DNA of 10,349 nt from Chloroflexota bacterium (GTDB taxonomy: Bacteria; Chloroflexota; Dehalococcoidia; DSTF01; JACRBR01): the NCBI GenBank assembly GCA_025355835.1, contig JANXYW010000050.1, positions 1 to 10,349 on the forward strand, read 5' to 3'. Every line of letters begins with the position of its first letter. The first letter of the stretch is position 1. The translations under genes were made by a program, and so were the position numbers. The notes under the pieces are model-generated. The model was not told where the DNA came from, did not search any database, and saw only the letters and a program-made list of their open reading frames with translations. This document shows positions 1 to 5,973 of this stretch, one piece after another.

Positions 1-35
1 AGGTTGTGACCGAGGAGGTCGATCGTGTGGCTCAT
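1..35 (-). CDS. 5' end of an unidentified gene overlapping the glpD stop
   Basis: An ATG at 35-33 overlaps the glpD stop codon (TGA, 37-35) by one base, in the arrangement TGATG. An open frame then runs off the left edge of the window and reads MSHTIDLLGHN. This placement is typical of the next gene of an operon, translationally coupled to glpD. Only 11 codons are visible, too few to identify a family. From context it might act in glycerol or glycerol-3-phosphate metabolism, but that is guesswork. It could also be a chance open frame, since the only support is the position of the start codon and the tight packing of the other genes here. Confidence 0.45.
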   Translation of the reverse strand, partial: MSHTIDLLGHN

Positions 36-1639
36 CAGGCGCCGAGCGCGTCCACCGGCACCAGCGTCTCACGCAGCTCGCGCTCGTACGCGGCGATCTC
101 CCTCGCGCGCTGCTCGTCGTTCCAGCCAAGGCGCGTCGCCATCACAGCCGCTGCGCGCTCCGCTCCGTCGAGTGCATGGCAAGCGCTCCAGCCGACGGGC
201 AGGCGTCGCAGCAACGCGTCGGCCAGCGTGACGGCGTGCTCGCGCTCGACGGCGTACGCTACCTGCGCCAGCACGTCCGGATTGTGCTCGCAGATCCGTT
301 CACCGAGCGAGCTGTCGCCCGCGATGAGCGCCCGTACTTCGCGCGCGCGCGGCCCATATCGTGCAAGCGGATCGCCGTCCACAACGCTCTGCGGCGATCC
401 ATCTTCCATCTTCCATCGTCCATCGTCGCTACGCGCAGCCACACGCTCCCCGCTCGGCGCAACGTGCTTCTTGATCGCGGGGATCGCCATGCGGGCGAGC
501 GCGCGGTATGTGGTGAGCTTACCGCCGACGAGCGACAACAGGCCGTTCGGGCCGCCGCGTTTGGCGTGGTCGATGATGAAGTGGCTGCGCGGAATCTTGC
601 TCTCGTCGGTGCCGGGCGGCATCCACGGCAGCGGGCGGACGCCGCAGTAGGTGTAGAGCACGTGCTCGCGCCGTAGCGGCGTCGCGGGAAACAGCCGCGT
701 CGCTTCGTCGAGCAGATAGCGCAGCTCGTCGAGCGTGCACTGCGCGTTCGACGGATCGCTGTCCGATCGCAGATCCGTCGTGCCGACCAGCGTGTGTCCG
801 TACCACGGCAGGATGAAGAACGGTCGCCCGTCCGTCTTCGCGGACGCGAAGACGGCATGCTGCGGGCCTCCGGGCCACTCGACGACGAGATGGCTGCCCT
901 TCGTGCCGCCGATCAGCGGCTCATGCCGCTCGCCGTCGCTGCCGGCAAGCAGTTGATCGACCCACGGACCCGCAGCGTTGACCACGACCTTCGCTTCGAC
1001 CTCAACGACGTGCTCAAAGCGCTCATCGCGTAGCGCGAGGCCGCGAAGAACGCCGCCCGGCGATAGCAACCGCACGGCGGCGACGTGGTTGATCGCGACG
1101 CCGCCGGCATCGCAGAAATCGCGCACCGATTCGGCGACGAGCCGCTCGGGGAACTCGACCTGCGCGTCGTACATGGTGAACGCCGCCGTCAGGCCGTCGC
1201 GGCTGAGGCCGGGCTCGTACGCGTCGAGCGCGCGCGGCGGCATCGCGCGGTGGCGCGGCAGCGACTTCCGGAACGAGAAGAGATCGTAGAGGATGAGGCC
1301 GATGCGGACCTTCCATCCGGGCCGTGCGTCGCCGTGGTACACCGGCACGAGCATCTTCAGCGGTCGCACGAGATGCGGCTCGTCGCGCACGAGCGCCTCG
1401 CGCTCCGCCAACGATTCGTACACCAAGCCGAACTCGCCGTGTTCGAGATAGCGCAGTCCGCCGTGGATCAGCCGCGTCGCGCGTGACGTCGTACCGGCGC
1501 CGAAGTCGTGCCGCTCGACGAGCAGCGTACGGTAGCCGTGCAGCGCCGCTTCGCGTGCGACGCCGCTGCCGTTGATGCCGCCGCCGACCACGATGACATC
1601 GAACTTCTGCTTAGCGACCTCTGCGAGCGATGGCCTCAC
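35..1639 (-). CDS. glpD: FAD-dependent glycerol-3-phosphate dehydrogenase
   Basis: GlpD oxidises sn-glycerol 3-phosphate to dihydroxyacetone phosphate at the inner face of the cytoplasmic membrane and passes electrons via FAD to quinone. The 534-aa product has the FAD-binding motif GGGINGSG at residues 19-26, the conserved stretch TTSRATRLIHGGLRYLEHG at 50-68, and the second family signature GGKLTTYRALA at 372-382. A C-terminal helical domain follows from about 420 to the end. The length fits the usual 500-560 aa. The frame is open up to 1705, but I place the start at the GTG at 1639, because it overlaps the glpK stop as GTGA and leaves a normal short N-terminus before the FAD motif. Residues 405-414 (DDGRWKMEDG) are encoded by a 7-base tandem repeat in the linker between domains, which looks like an intrusion. 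It sits second in a glpK-glpD unit and probably shares its transcript. Confidence 0.95.
   Translation of the reverse strand: MRPSLAEVAKQKFDVIVVGGGINGSGVAREAALHGYRTLLVERHDFGAGTTSRATRLIHGGLRYLEHGEFGLVYESLAEREALVRDEPHLVRPLKMLVPVYHGDARPGWKVRIGLILYDLFSFRKSLPRHRAMPPRALDAYEPGLSRDGLTAAFTMYDAQVEFPERLVAESVRDFCDAGGVAINHVAAVRLLSPGGVLRGLALRDERFEHVVEVEAKVVVNAAGPWVDQLLAGSDGERHEPLIGGTKGSHLVVEWPGGPQHAVFASAKTDGRPFFILPWYGHTLVGTTDLRSDSDPSNAQCTLDELRYLLDEATRLFPATPLRREHVLYTYCGVRPLPWMPPGTDESKIPRSHFIIDHAKRGGPNGLLSLVGGKLTTYRALARMAIPAIKKHVAPSGERVAARSDDGRWKMEDGSPQSVVDGDPLARYGPRAREVRALIAGDSSLGERICEHNPDVLAQVAYAVEREHAVTLADALLRRLPVGWSACHALDGAERAAAVMATRLGWNDEQRAREIAAYERELRETLVPVDALGA
399..426. repeat. Four tandem 7-bp units inside glpD
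   Basis: The plus strand reads ccatctt, ccatctt, ccatcgt, ccatcgt in direct succession. The units lie within the glpD coding sequence and encode residues 405-414 in the linker between the catalytic part and the C-terminal domain. Tandem CCATCTT/AAGATGG strings are a kind of simple repeat I associate with intergenic DNA of some environmental bacteria. The array of 28 bases is not a multiple of three, yet the frame stays open on both sides, so any insertion must have included flanking bases or been corrected. Confidence 0.75.
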
Positions 1640-3156
1640 AGGCTGTTGCCTGCACGTGTGTCGCTTTGCGCCCAACCCTTCGCGCGCTCGACCGCACGTC
1701 GCCATCCGGCGACGAGCGCATCGCGTTCGAACGCAGGCATCCGCGGCTCGAACGTGCCACCGCTGCGCCAGATCTGGCCGATCTCCGCTTCGTCGCGCCA
1801 GAATCCGACCGCGAGTCCGGCGAGGTATGCCGCACCCAGCGCCGTCGTCTCGGGCGTCGCCGATCGCACGACGGGGCGTTGTAGCACGTCGGCTTGGATC
1901 TGCATCAAGAGATCGTTCGCGACCGCGCCGCCGTCCACGCGCAGCTCGTGCATATGCACGCCCGTTTCGCGCTCCATCAGTTCGACGACGTCGAGCGTTT
2001 GCAGCGCGATCGACTCGAGCGTGGCGCGCGTGATGTGGGCCGCCGTCGTGCCGCGCGTGATGCCGACGATCGTGCCGCGCGCGTACATATCCCAGTGCGG
2101 CGCACCGAGCCCGGCGAAGGCCGGCACGACGTAGACGCCGTCGCTCGATGCGACGGACCCCGCGAGCGCCTCACTGTCCGCGGCAGTCTTGATGATGCCG
2201 AGGCCGTCGCGCAGCCACTGCACCGCGGCGCCGGCGATGAAGACGCTGCCTTCGACGGCGAATCGCTGCTTGCTGCCGATGCGCGAGGCGACGGTCGTGA
2301 GTAGGCCGTGCTGCGAGAAGACGAGCCGGTCGCCGGTGTGTTGAAGGATGAAGCAGCCGGTGCCGTACGTATTCTTCGCGCTGCCCGCGTCGAAGCAGCC
2401 CTGTCCGTACAGCGCGGCCTGCTGGTCGCCAGCGATACCCGCGATCGGGATCGCGCGCCCGAAGATCGAGGCGTCGGTCTCTGCGATGACGCCGCTGCTA
2501 TCGACGACCGAGGGCATCATCGCCGCGGGGATGTTCAGTTCGTTGAGCATGAAGCTGTCCCACGCGCCGTCGCGCAGGTTGTAGAGCATCGTGCGCGATG
2601 CGTTCGTCGCATCGATGACGTGCTCGCGTCCACTTGTCAGCTTGTGCGTGAGCCATGAATCGACAGTGCCGAATGCCAACTCTCCCGACTCCGCGCGCTG
2701 CTGCATGCCGGCGCCGCTGTTGTCGAGCAGCCAGCGTACCTTCGTGCCGGAGAAGTAGGCGTCGATCAGCAAGCCCGTGCGCGATCGCACCTCCTCATCG
2801 AGCCGGCGCGCGCGCAGATCCTCGCAGATCGCGGCTGTGCGACGGCACTGCCAGACGACGGCGTCATTGATCGCGCGGCCGGTGGCGCGATCCCAGACGA
2901 TCGTCGTCTCGCGCTGGTTCGTGATACCGATCGCGGCGATCTCGTCGGGCGCCGTGTTCGAATCGGCGAGCACCTTGCGTGCCGCGTCGAGCTGCGACGA
3001 CCAGATCGCCTCCGGATCGTGCGACACCCAGCCAGGCTGCGGATAGATCTGCGGGAACTCGAACGCCGCCTGCGCGACCGGCGTGCCGGCATGGTCGAAC
3101 AGAATCGCCCGCGAGCTGCTCGTGCCCTGATCGAGGGCGAGGATGTACTTCGGCAT
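1636..3156 (-). CDS. glpK: Glycerol kinase
   Basis: GlpK phosphorylates glycerol with ATP to sn-glycerol 3-phosphate in the cytoplasm and feeds GlpD, encoded directly downstream. The 506-aa product is a full-length FGGY-family kinase: DQGTSSSRA at residues 9-17 (ATP-binding loop), QRET at 81-84 (glycerol contacts), YFSGTKVRWLL at 134-144, GIAGDQQAALYG at 240-251 with the catalytic base expected at Asp243, NTYGTGCF at 262-269, and the second FGGY signature around 361-382. The frame is open to 3282, but the ATG at 3156 starts the protein as MPKYILALDQG, the family's usual N-terminus. I see no good Shine-Dalgarno sequence before it. By comparison with recalled sequences, the position equivalent to E. 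coli Arg236 (fructose-bisphosphate site) is Ala235, and the phosphorylated His of low-GC Gram-positive enzymes is Ser230, so neither control is expected. The stop overlaps the glpD start. Confidence 0.97.
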   Translation of the reverse strand: MPKYILALDQGTSSSRAILFDHAGTPVAQAAFEFPQIYPQPGWVSHDPEAIWSSQLDAARKVLADSNTAPDEIAAIGITNQRETTIVWDRATGRAINDAVVWQCRRTAAICEDLRARRLDEEVRSRTGLLIDAYFSGTKVRWLLDNSGAGMQQRAESGELAFGTVDSWLTHKLTSGREHVIDATNASRTMLYNLRDGAWDSFMLNELNIPAAMMPSVVDSSGVIAETDASIFGRAIPIAGIAGDQQAALYGQGCFDAGSAKNTYGTGCFILQHTGDRLVFSQHGLLTTVASRIGSKQRFAVEGSVFIAGAAVQWLRDGLGIIKTAADSEALAGSVASSDGVYVVPAFAGLGAPHWDMYARGTIVGITRGTTAAHITRATLESIALQTLDVVELMERETGVHMHELRVDGGAVANDLLMQIQADVLQRPVVRSATPETTALGAAYLAGLAVGFWRDEAEIGQIWRSGGTFEPRMPAFERDALVAGWRRAVERAKGWAQSDTRAGNSL

Positions 3157-3245
3157 AGGGGCAGTGTAAGGAAGCGGCGATCGAGGCGCGAGATGGCGGT
3201 CGTTCGTCGCGTCTTTGTGGAATCGAAGGTCGATAATGGCGACAA

Positions 3246-3352
3246 TGTCATGCTGAGCAAAAGTGAAGCATCTTGCTCGCAACAGGCCGAGTGCCAGGCG
3301 CAGCTAGATCCTTCGCTTCGCTCTGGATGACAGCGCTTTGCTCAGCATGACA
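3246..3352. repeat. Inverted repeat of a dispersed palindromic type
   Basis: The 16-base arm tgtcatgctgagcaaa (3246-3261) is exactly complementary to tttgctcagcatgaca (3337-3352), with 75 bases between. A second, imperfect partner lies inside: the left arm 3247-3273 also matches 3306-3331 (ending ctctggatgac) with several mismatches and a one-base gap. The inner arm ends gaagcatct (3265-3273) and agatccttc (3306-3314) are complementary at 8 of 9 positions. The wording gtcatgctgagc...gaagcatct is that of a widespread intergenic repeat I recall from Chloroflexota, Acidobacteriota and similar genomes. It may act as a structured RNA element or terminator, or be a non-autonomous mobile repeat. The function is unknown. 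Confidence 0.8.
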
Positions 3353-3373
3353 GCGGTGTGCTCAAGCATGACA
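3314..3373. repeat. Three tandem degenerate 20-bp units
   Basis: Three contiguous 20-base units are in exact register: cgcttcgctctggatgacag (3314-3333), cgctttgctcagcatgacag (3334-3353) and cggtgtgctcaagcatgaca (3354-3373). They share the core gctc-n(2-3)-catgaca. They look like successive duplications of the right arm of the inverted repeat that starts at 3246. There are no spacers between units, so this is not a CRISPR. Confidence 0.8.
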
Positions 3374-3388
3374 CGCAAGCCCAAGGCG

Positions 3389-4315
3389 TCAGTCCTCGGC
3401 CTCTTCCCAGCGTTTGAGAATCGTAGCCTGCTCCGGCGTCGTCCGCACACGCAGCGCGTCGAGGATCGTCGGGCGGCGGCGGATGTCGTGCTCCATCTGC
3501 TCGCCGAGAATCGCCAGCAGGGCCGGACGGTTCGTGCCGGCGAGGAGCAGCGCGAGATAGCTGTAGAGTTCCTTGCTGATCGCGGATTCCATGATCGAAG
3601 ACAAGGATGGGTACGCATCGGCGAGCTCCCGCTCAATGATCGTCTCGGCGAGCTTCGTCAACAGCGGCTCATCCTTCGTCTCGATAGCGCCGCGGGTGAG
3701 CTGCGCGAGGCAGCGCGACATGACGATGGCCGGCGCGTCGTGTAGCAGGTCAATCGCCGCCTCGATCAGAGCAGGATCGTGCATGCCGCGGACGATCCAC
3801 TGGTAGACGCTGACTTCGTGTCCGGTCGCGGCCAGCAGTTGAAGCGCGGTGTTCGCCGGTTCCGGCGAGAATTCGCTCGAATCGTAGATATGCTCGACCG
3901 CGACGTACGGGAACAGCACAGGATCTGCCTCGGCGATGATCCTGAGGCCTAGCGCACGGAGATTTGCGGTGCAGTCGACGCCCATAGCCTTCTCCCGGGT
4001 GTCCGCCGCGCGGAGTGCGATGTCGATGTCGCGTGGGTCTTCGCCCGCGAGCAAGATCCGTGCGATGCCGGTGCGAAGATGCGCGCCTGCATCGCGTTTC
4101 TCGCCTTCGGAACCGACCTCGAAGTACAACGTTCGTAGCTGCTCACGAAGCCGCGGCAGCGGCCGTTCCAGCAGTGCATCCAGCGCTGCTTCCCGCGCCA
4201 GCCGATCGCCGGACGCCAGCAACTCCGAGACGCATTCGAGGAACGGCTGCTCGTCGCCGGCGGCGAGCACCTTGAGGCGCGAGACGTCGTGGGATGCTGG
4301 ACGCTTCTTCGGCAC
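3389..4315 (-). CDS. Hypothetical all-helical protein (HEAT/ARM-like)
   Basis: I do not recognise this 308-aa protein. It appears to be almost wholly alpha-helical, with successive amphipathic helix pairs such as REAALDALLERPLPRLREQL (about residues 41-60) and the stretch HDPALIEAAIDLLHDAPAIV in the middle. That spacing is reminiscent of HEAT/ARM scaffolds, which usually mediate protein-protein contacts. There is no signal peptide, membrane segment or metal-binding cluster, so it is probably cytoplasmic. The start is a GTG at 4315, supported by a Shine-Dalgarno AAGGA at 4326-4322 with a 6-base gap. That site overlaps the stop codon of the 144-aa gene upstream, 9 bases away, so the two are almost certainly co-transcribed and coupled. 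The role is unknown. HEAT-like is a reading of helix pattern only. Confidence 0.8.
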   Translation of the reverse strand: MPKKRPASHDVSRLKVLAAGDEQPFLECVSELLASGDRLAREAALDALLERPLPRLREQLRTLYFEVGSEGEKRDAGAHLRTGIARILLAGEDPRDIDIALRAADTREKAMGVDCTANLRALGLRIIAEADPVLFPYVAVEHIYDSSEFSPEPANTALQLLAATGHEVSVYQWIVRGMHDPALIEAAIDLLHDAPAIVMSRCLAQLTRGAIETKDEPLLTKLAETIIERELADAYPSLSSIMESAISKELYSYLALLLAGTNRPALLAILGEQMEHDIRRRPTILDALRVRTTPEQATILKRWEEAED

Positions 4316-4321
4316 GTGCGA

Positions 4322-4326
4322 TCCTT
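4322..4326 (-). promoter_or_regulatory. Ribosome binding site of the 308-aa gene
   Basis: The minus strand reads AAGGA, 6 bases before the GTG at 4315. It shares bases with the TAA stop of the preceding gene (4327-4325). The site decides for the GTG start and suggests coupled translation. Confidence 0.7.
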
Positions 4327-4759
4327 ACTCGTCACTCTCGTCCGGGCCGTCGCCGTCCCGGACGCCCGTGTAGTATCTGACGTACCGCTCGATCTGAACG
4401 TCGACAGGATCTGATGCCATACCGGCTTGGGCAGCGCCGCCAAAGCCGGTTATCGGGCGAGCCGGATCGAATTCCTCGATGCGACGCTTCACCCAGGGCT
4501 CGGCTTCGGCCCGTAACTCCTCGTCCGTGATCGTGAGGTATCGCTCGTTCGGCGGCGTGTGTACGCGGATGGCCGCCCAAATCTTGAGCGGTAGCCTGAG
4601 TTCGAGTGCGTCGCGACTCACGTTAGCGTGAAAGGGAACTCCGCGGAGCTCAATCACCACTTCCCCATCAGCAAGATCTTCCGCGACATGGATCAAGCTC
4701 TCTCGCCGGTCGTCGTCCGCTGCTTGCGCTTCGTAGAACAGCGAGTGCAGTGTGCTCAT
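4325..4759 (-). CDS. Hypothetical acidic 144-aa protein
   Basis: I do not recognise this family. The frame is open to 4816, but the ATG at 4759 is preceded by a strong GGAGG site and gives a product starting MSTLHSLFYEAQ. The upstream extension would run through a hairpin. The protein begins with a probable helix rich in acidic residues. Next comes a segment of alternating hydrophobic residues (GEVVIELRGVPFHANV, then LELRLPLKIWAAIRVH) that looks like beta strands. Helices with many Glu/Arg residues and a Gly-rich link (ITGFGGAAQAG) follow, with a very acidic C-terminus (DGDGPDESDE). No signal peptide, membrane span or cysteine cluster is visible. It is directly followed, after 9 bases, by the 308-aa helical protein, so the two may work together. 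A small adaptor or immunity-like role cannot be excluded or supported. Confidence 0.75.
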   Translation of the reverse strand: MSTLHSLFYEAQAADDDRRESLIHVAEDLADGEVVIELRGVPFHANVSRDALELRLPLKIWAAIRVHTPPNERYLTITDEELRAEAEPWVKRRIEEFDPARPITGFGGAAQAGMASDPVDVQIERYVRYYTGVRDGDGPDESDE

Positions 4760-4763
4760 TGCG

Positions 4764-4768
4764 CCTCC
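4764..4768 (-). promoter_or_regulatory. Shine-Dalgarno site of the 144-aa gene
   Basis: The minus strand reads GGAGG, then CGCA, then ATG at 4759. It is the strongest Shine-Dalgarno sequence I see in the window and fixes the start of the 144-aa gene. Confidence 0.8.
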
Positions 4769-4775
4769 AACAGAA

Positions 4776-4798
4776 AGGGCCGCCATATCGGCGACCCT
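4776..4798 (-). terminator. 9-bp hairpin between ispG and the 144-aa gene
   Basis: On the minus strand AGGGTCGCC, loop GATAT, GGCGGCCCT forms a 9-base-pair stem with one G-U pair, followed by TTCTGTT. It lies 26 bases past the ispG stop and 7 bases before the Shine-Dalgarno site of the next gene. It may be an intrinsic terminator of the lipid block, though the T-run is poor. Alternatively it is a structure that limits translation of the 144-aa gene, or one copy of a dispersed hairpin repeat, since gtagggtcgcc-type hairpins recur in some environmental genomes. Confidence 0.5.
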
Positions 4799-4824
4799 AC
4801 AAGCTATCACGTCCAACCTGCGGC

Positions 4825-5973
4825 TTACCGCCCCGGCACTTCCATCAGCGGGATCACGTCGTCCATCGTGTGGCTGACAGCGGTGTAGGTACCGGCTTCC
4901 ATTTCGGCGATGATCTTTTCGCCCTCTTCGATGAGCGCGCTCATGAACTCCGGCTCGTCGACCGTTTTGACGATTTCGCCTTTGCGGAAGATGACGCCGC
5001 GGCCTTTGCCGCCGGCGATGCCGAGGTCGGCCATCTTCGCCTCGCCCGGGCCATTGACGACGCAGCCCATCACGGCGACGGTGAGGATCTTGCCGCGCTT
5101 GGTGAAGTGCTCTTCCACCTTGTTTGCGAGCGGGATCAGTTCAATCTCGATGCGGCCGCACGTCGGGCACGCGACGAGCGTCACGCCGCGCTTGCGCAGG
5201 TTCAGCGTGTTGAGGATGTCCCAGCAGATCGGCACTTCCTCGACCGGATCCGCCGCGAGCGACACGCGGATCGTGTCGCCGATGCCCTCCGCCAGCAGGA
5301 TGCCGATGCCAATCGCGCTGCGCACCGAGCCCGCGCGCGGCGTGCCAGCCTCGGTGACGCCGAGGTGCAGCGGATACGGCACGAGCGCCGCGAGGCGGCG
5401 GTACGCCTCGACCATCGTCGGCACGTCGAACGCCTTCATCGAGATCTTGATGTCGTCGAAGTCGGCCTCGTTGAGGACTTTGATCTCCCACAGCGCCGCA
5501 TCGACCATGCGGTCCGGCAGCGACGGCGGCAGCTCGCCCTCGGCGAGCGCACGGATCGGCGGCAGCGAGCCGGCGTTGACGCCGATGCGGATCGGCATGT
5601 TGCGCTCTTTCGCCTCGCGCGCGACCTGCTGCACCTTTTCGGCGTCGCGGATGTTGCCAGGGTTCAGCCGCAGCCCGTCGAAACCACCGCGAATCGCTGC
5701 GAGCGCCCAGCGGTAGTCGAAGTGGATGTCGGCGATGATCGGCAACGGCGTGCGTTTCACGATCTCGGGAATCGCATCCGCCGCGGCCTTGTCGGGGATG
5801 GCGATGCGTACGACATCGCAGCCCGCTTCCTTGAGCTGGTCGAGTTGCGCGACCGTCGCATCGACGTTCTCGGTGATTGTCGCGCACATCGACTGCACGG
5901 CGACCGGCGCGTCGCCGCCGATCTGGACGTCGCGGACGAATACCGGCTTGGACTTGCGTCGAGGGCTCATCAT
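4825..5973 (-). CDS. ispG: 4-hydroxy-3-methylbut-2-enyl diphosphate synthase
   Basis: IspG (GcpE) converts 2-C-methyl-D-erythritol 2,4-cyclodiphosphate to HMBPP, the penultimate MEP-pathway step, using a [4Fe-4S] cluster in the cytoplasm. The 382-aa product is of ordinary bacterial length. The N-terminal TIM-barrel part shows VQSMCATIT (27-35), ADIHFDYRWAL (81-91) and LRLNPGNI (101-108). The C-terminal part carries the cluster ligands: CPTCGR gives Cys269 and Cys272, and MGCVVNGPGEA gives Cys304 and the fourth ligand Glu311. The frame is open upstream to 6381, but that stretch is antisense-like shadow within rseP. I choose the ATG at 5973, which overlaps the rseP TGA (the doubled ATGATG could also start at 5970). 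The overlap implies coupling with rseP. Confidence 0.97.
   Translation of the reverse strand: MMSPRRKSKPVFVRDVQIGGDAPVAVQSMCATITENVDATVAQLDQLKEAGCDVVRIAIPDKAAADAIPEIVKRTPLPIIADIHFDYRWALAAIRGGFDGLRLNPGNIRDAEKVQQVAREAKERNMPIRIGVNAGSLPPIRALAEGELPPSLPDRMVDAALWEIKVLNEADFDDIKISMKAFDVPTMVEAYRRLAALVPYPLHLGVTEAGTPRAGSVRSAIGIGILLAEGIGDTIRVSLAADPVEEVPICWDILNTLNLRKRGVTLVACPTCGRIEIELIPLANKVEEHFTKRGKILTVAVMGCVVNGPGEAKMADLGIAGGKGRGVIFRKGEIVKTVDEPEFMSALIEEGEKIIAEMEAGTYTAVSHTMDDVIPLMEVPGR

Larger units (their letters stand above)
3157..3388. other. Spacer upstream of glpK
   Basis: This 232-base gene-free stretch lies between the end of the 308-aa gene and glpK, and must contain the glpK-glpD promoter if that operon has its own. 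Bases 3157-3245 are less repetitive and locally AT-richer around 3220-3245, a plausible promoter region, but I cannot point to a convincing -35/-10 pair on the minus strand. Bases 3246-3373 hold the inverted and tandem repeats listed separately. Confidence 0.6.

Noticed and set aside
6..650. Plus-strand open frame opposite glpD
   Set aside because: The product is Ser/Arg/Ala-rich shadow sequence, while the minus strand encodes clear GlpD motifs in the same place.
3200..3245. Promoter for glpK-glpD in the AT-richer stretch
   Set aside because: I could not find a -35 and -10 pair with proper spacing that stands out from background, so no site is claimed.
3157..3282. N-terminal extension of GlpK up to 3282
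   Set aside because: The extension has no family similarity and reads into the repeat element. The ATG at 3156 gives the canonical N-terminus.
3246..3373. Possible CRISPR array
   Set aside because: The units are contiguous and degenerate, with no spacers of even length and no cas genes nearby.
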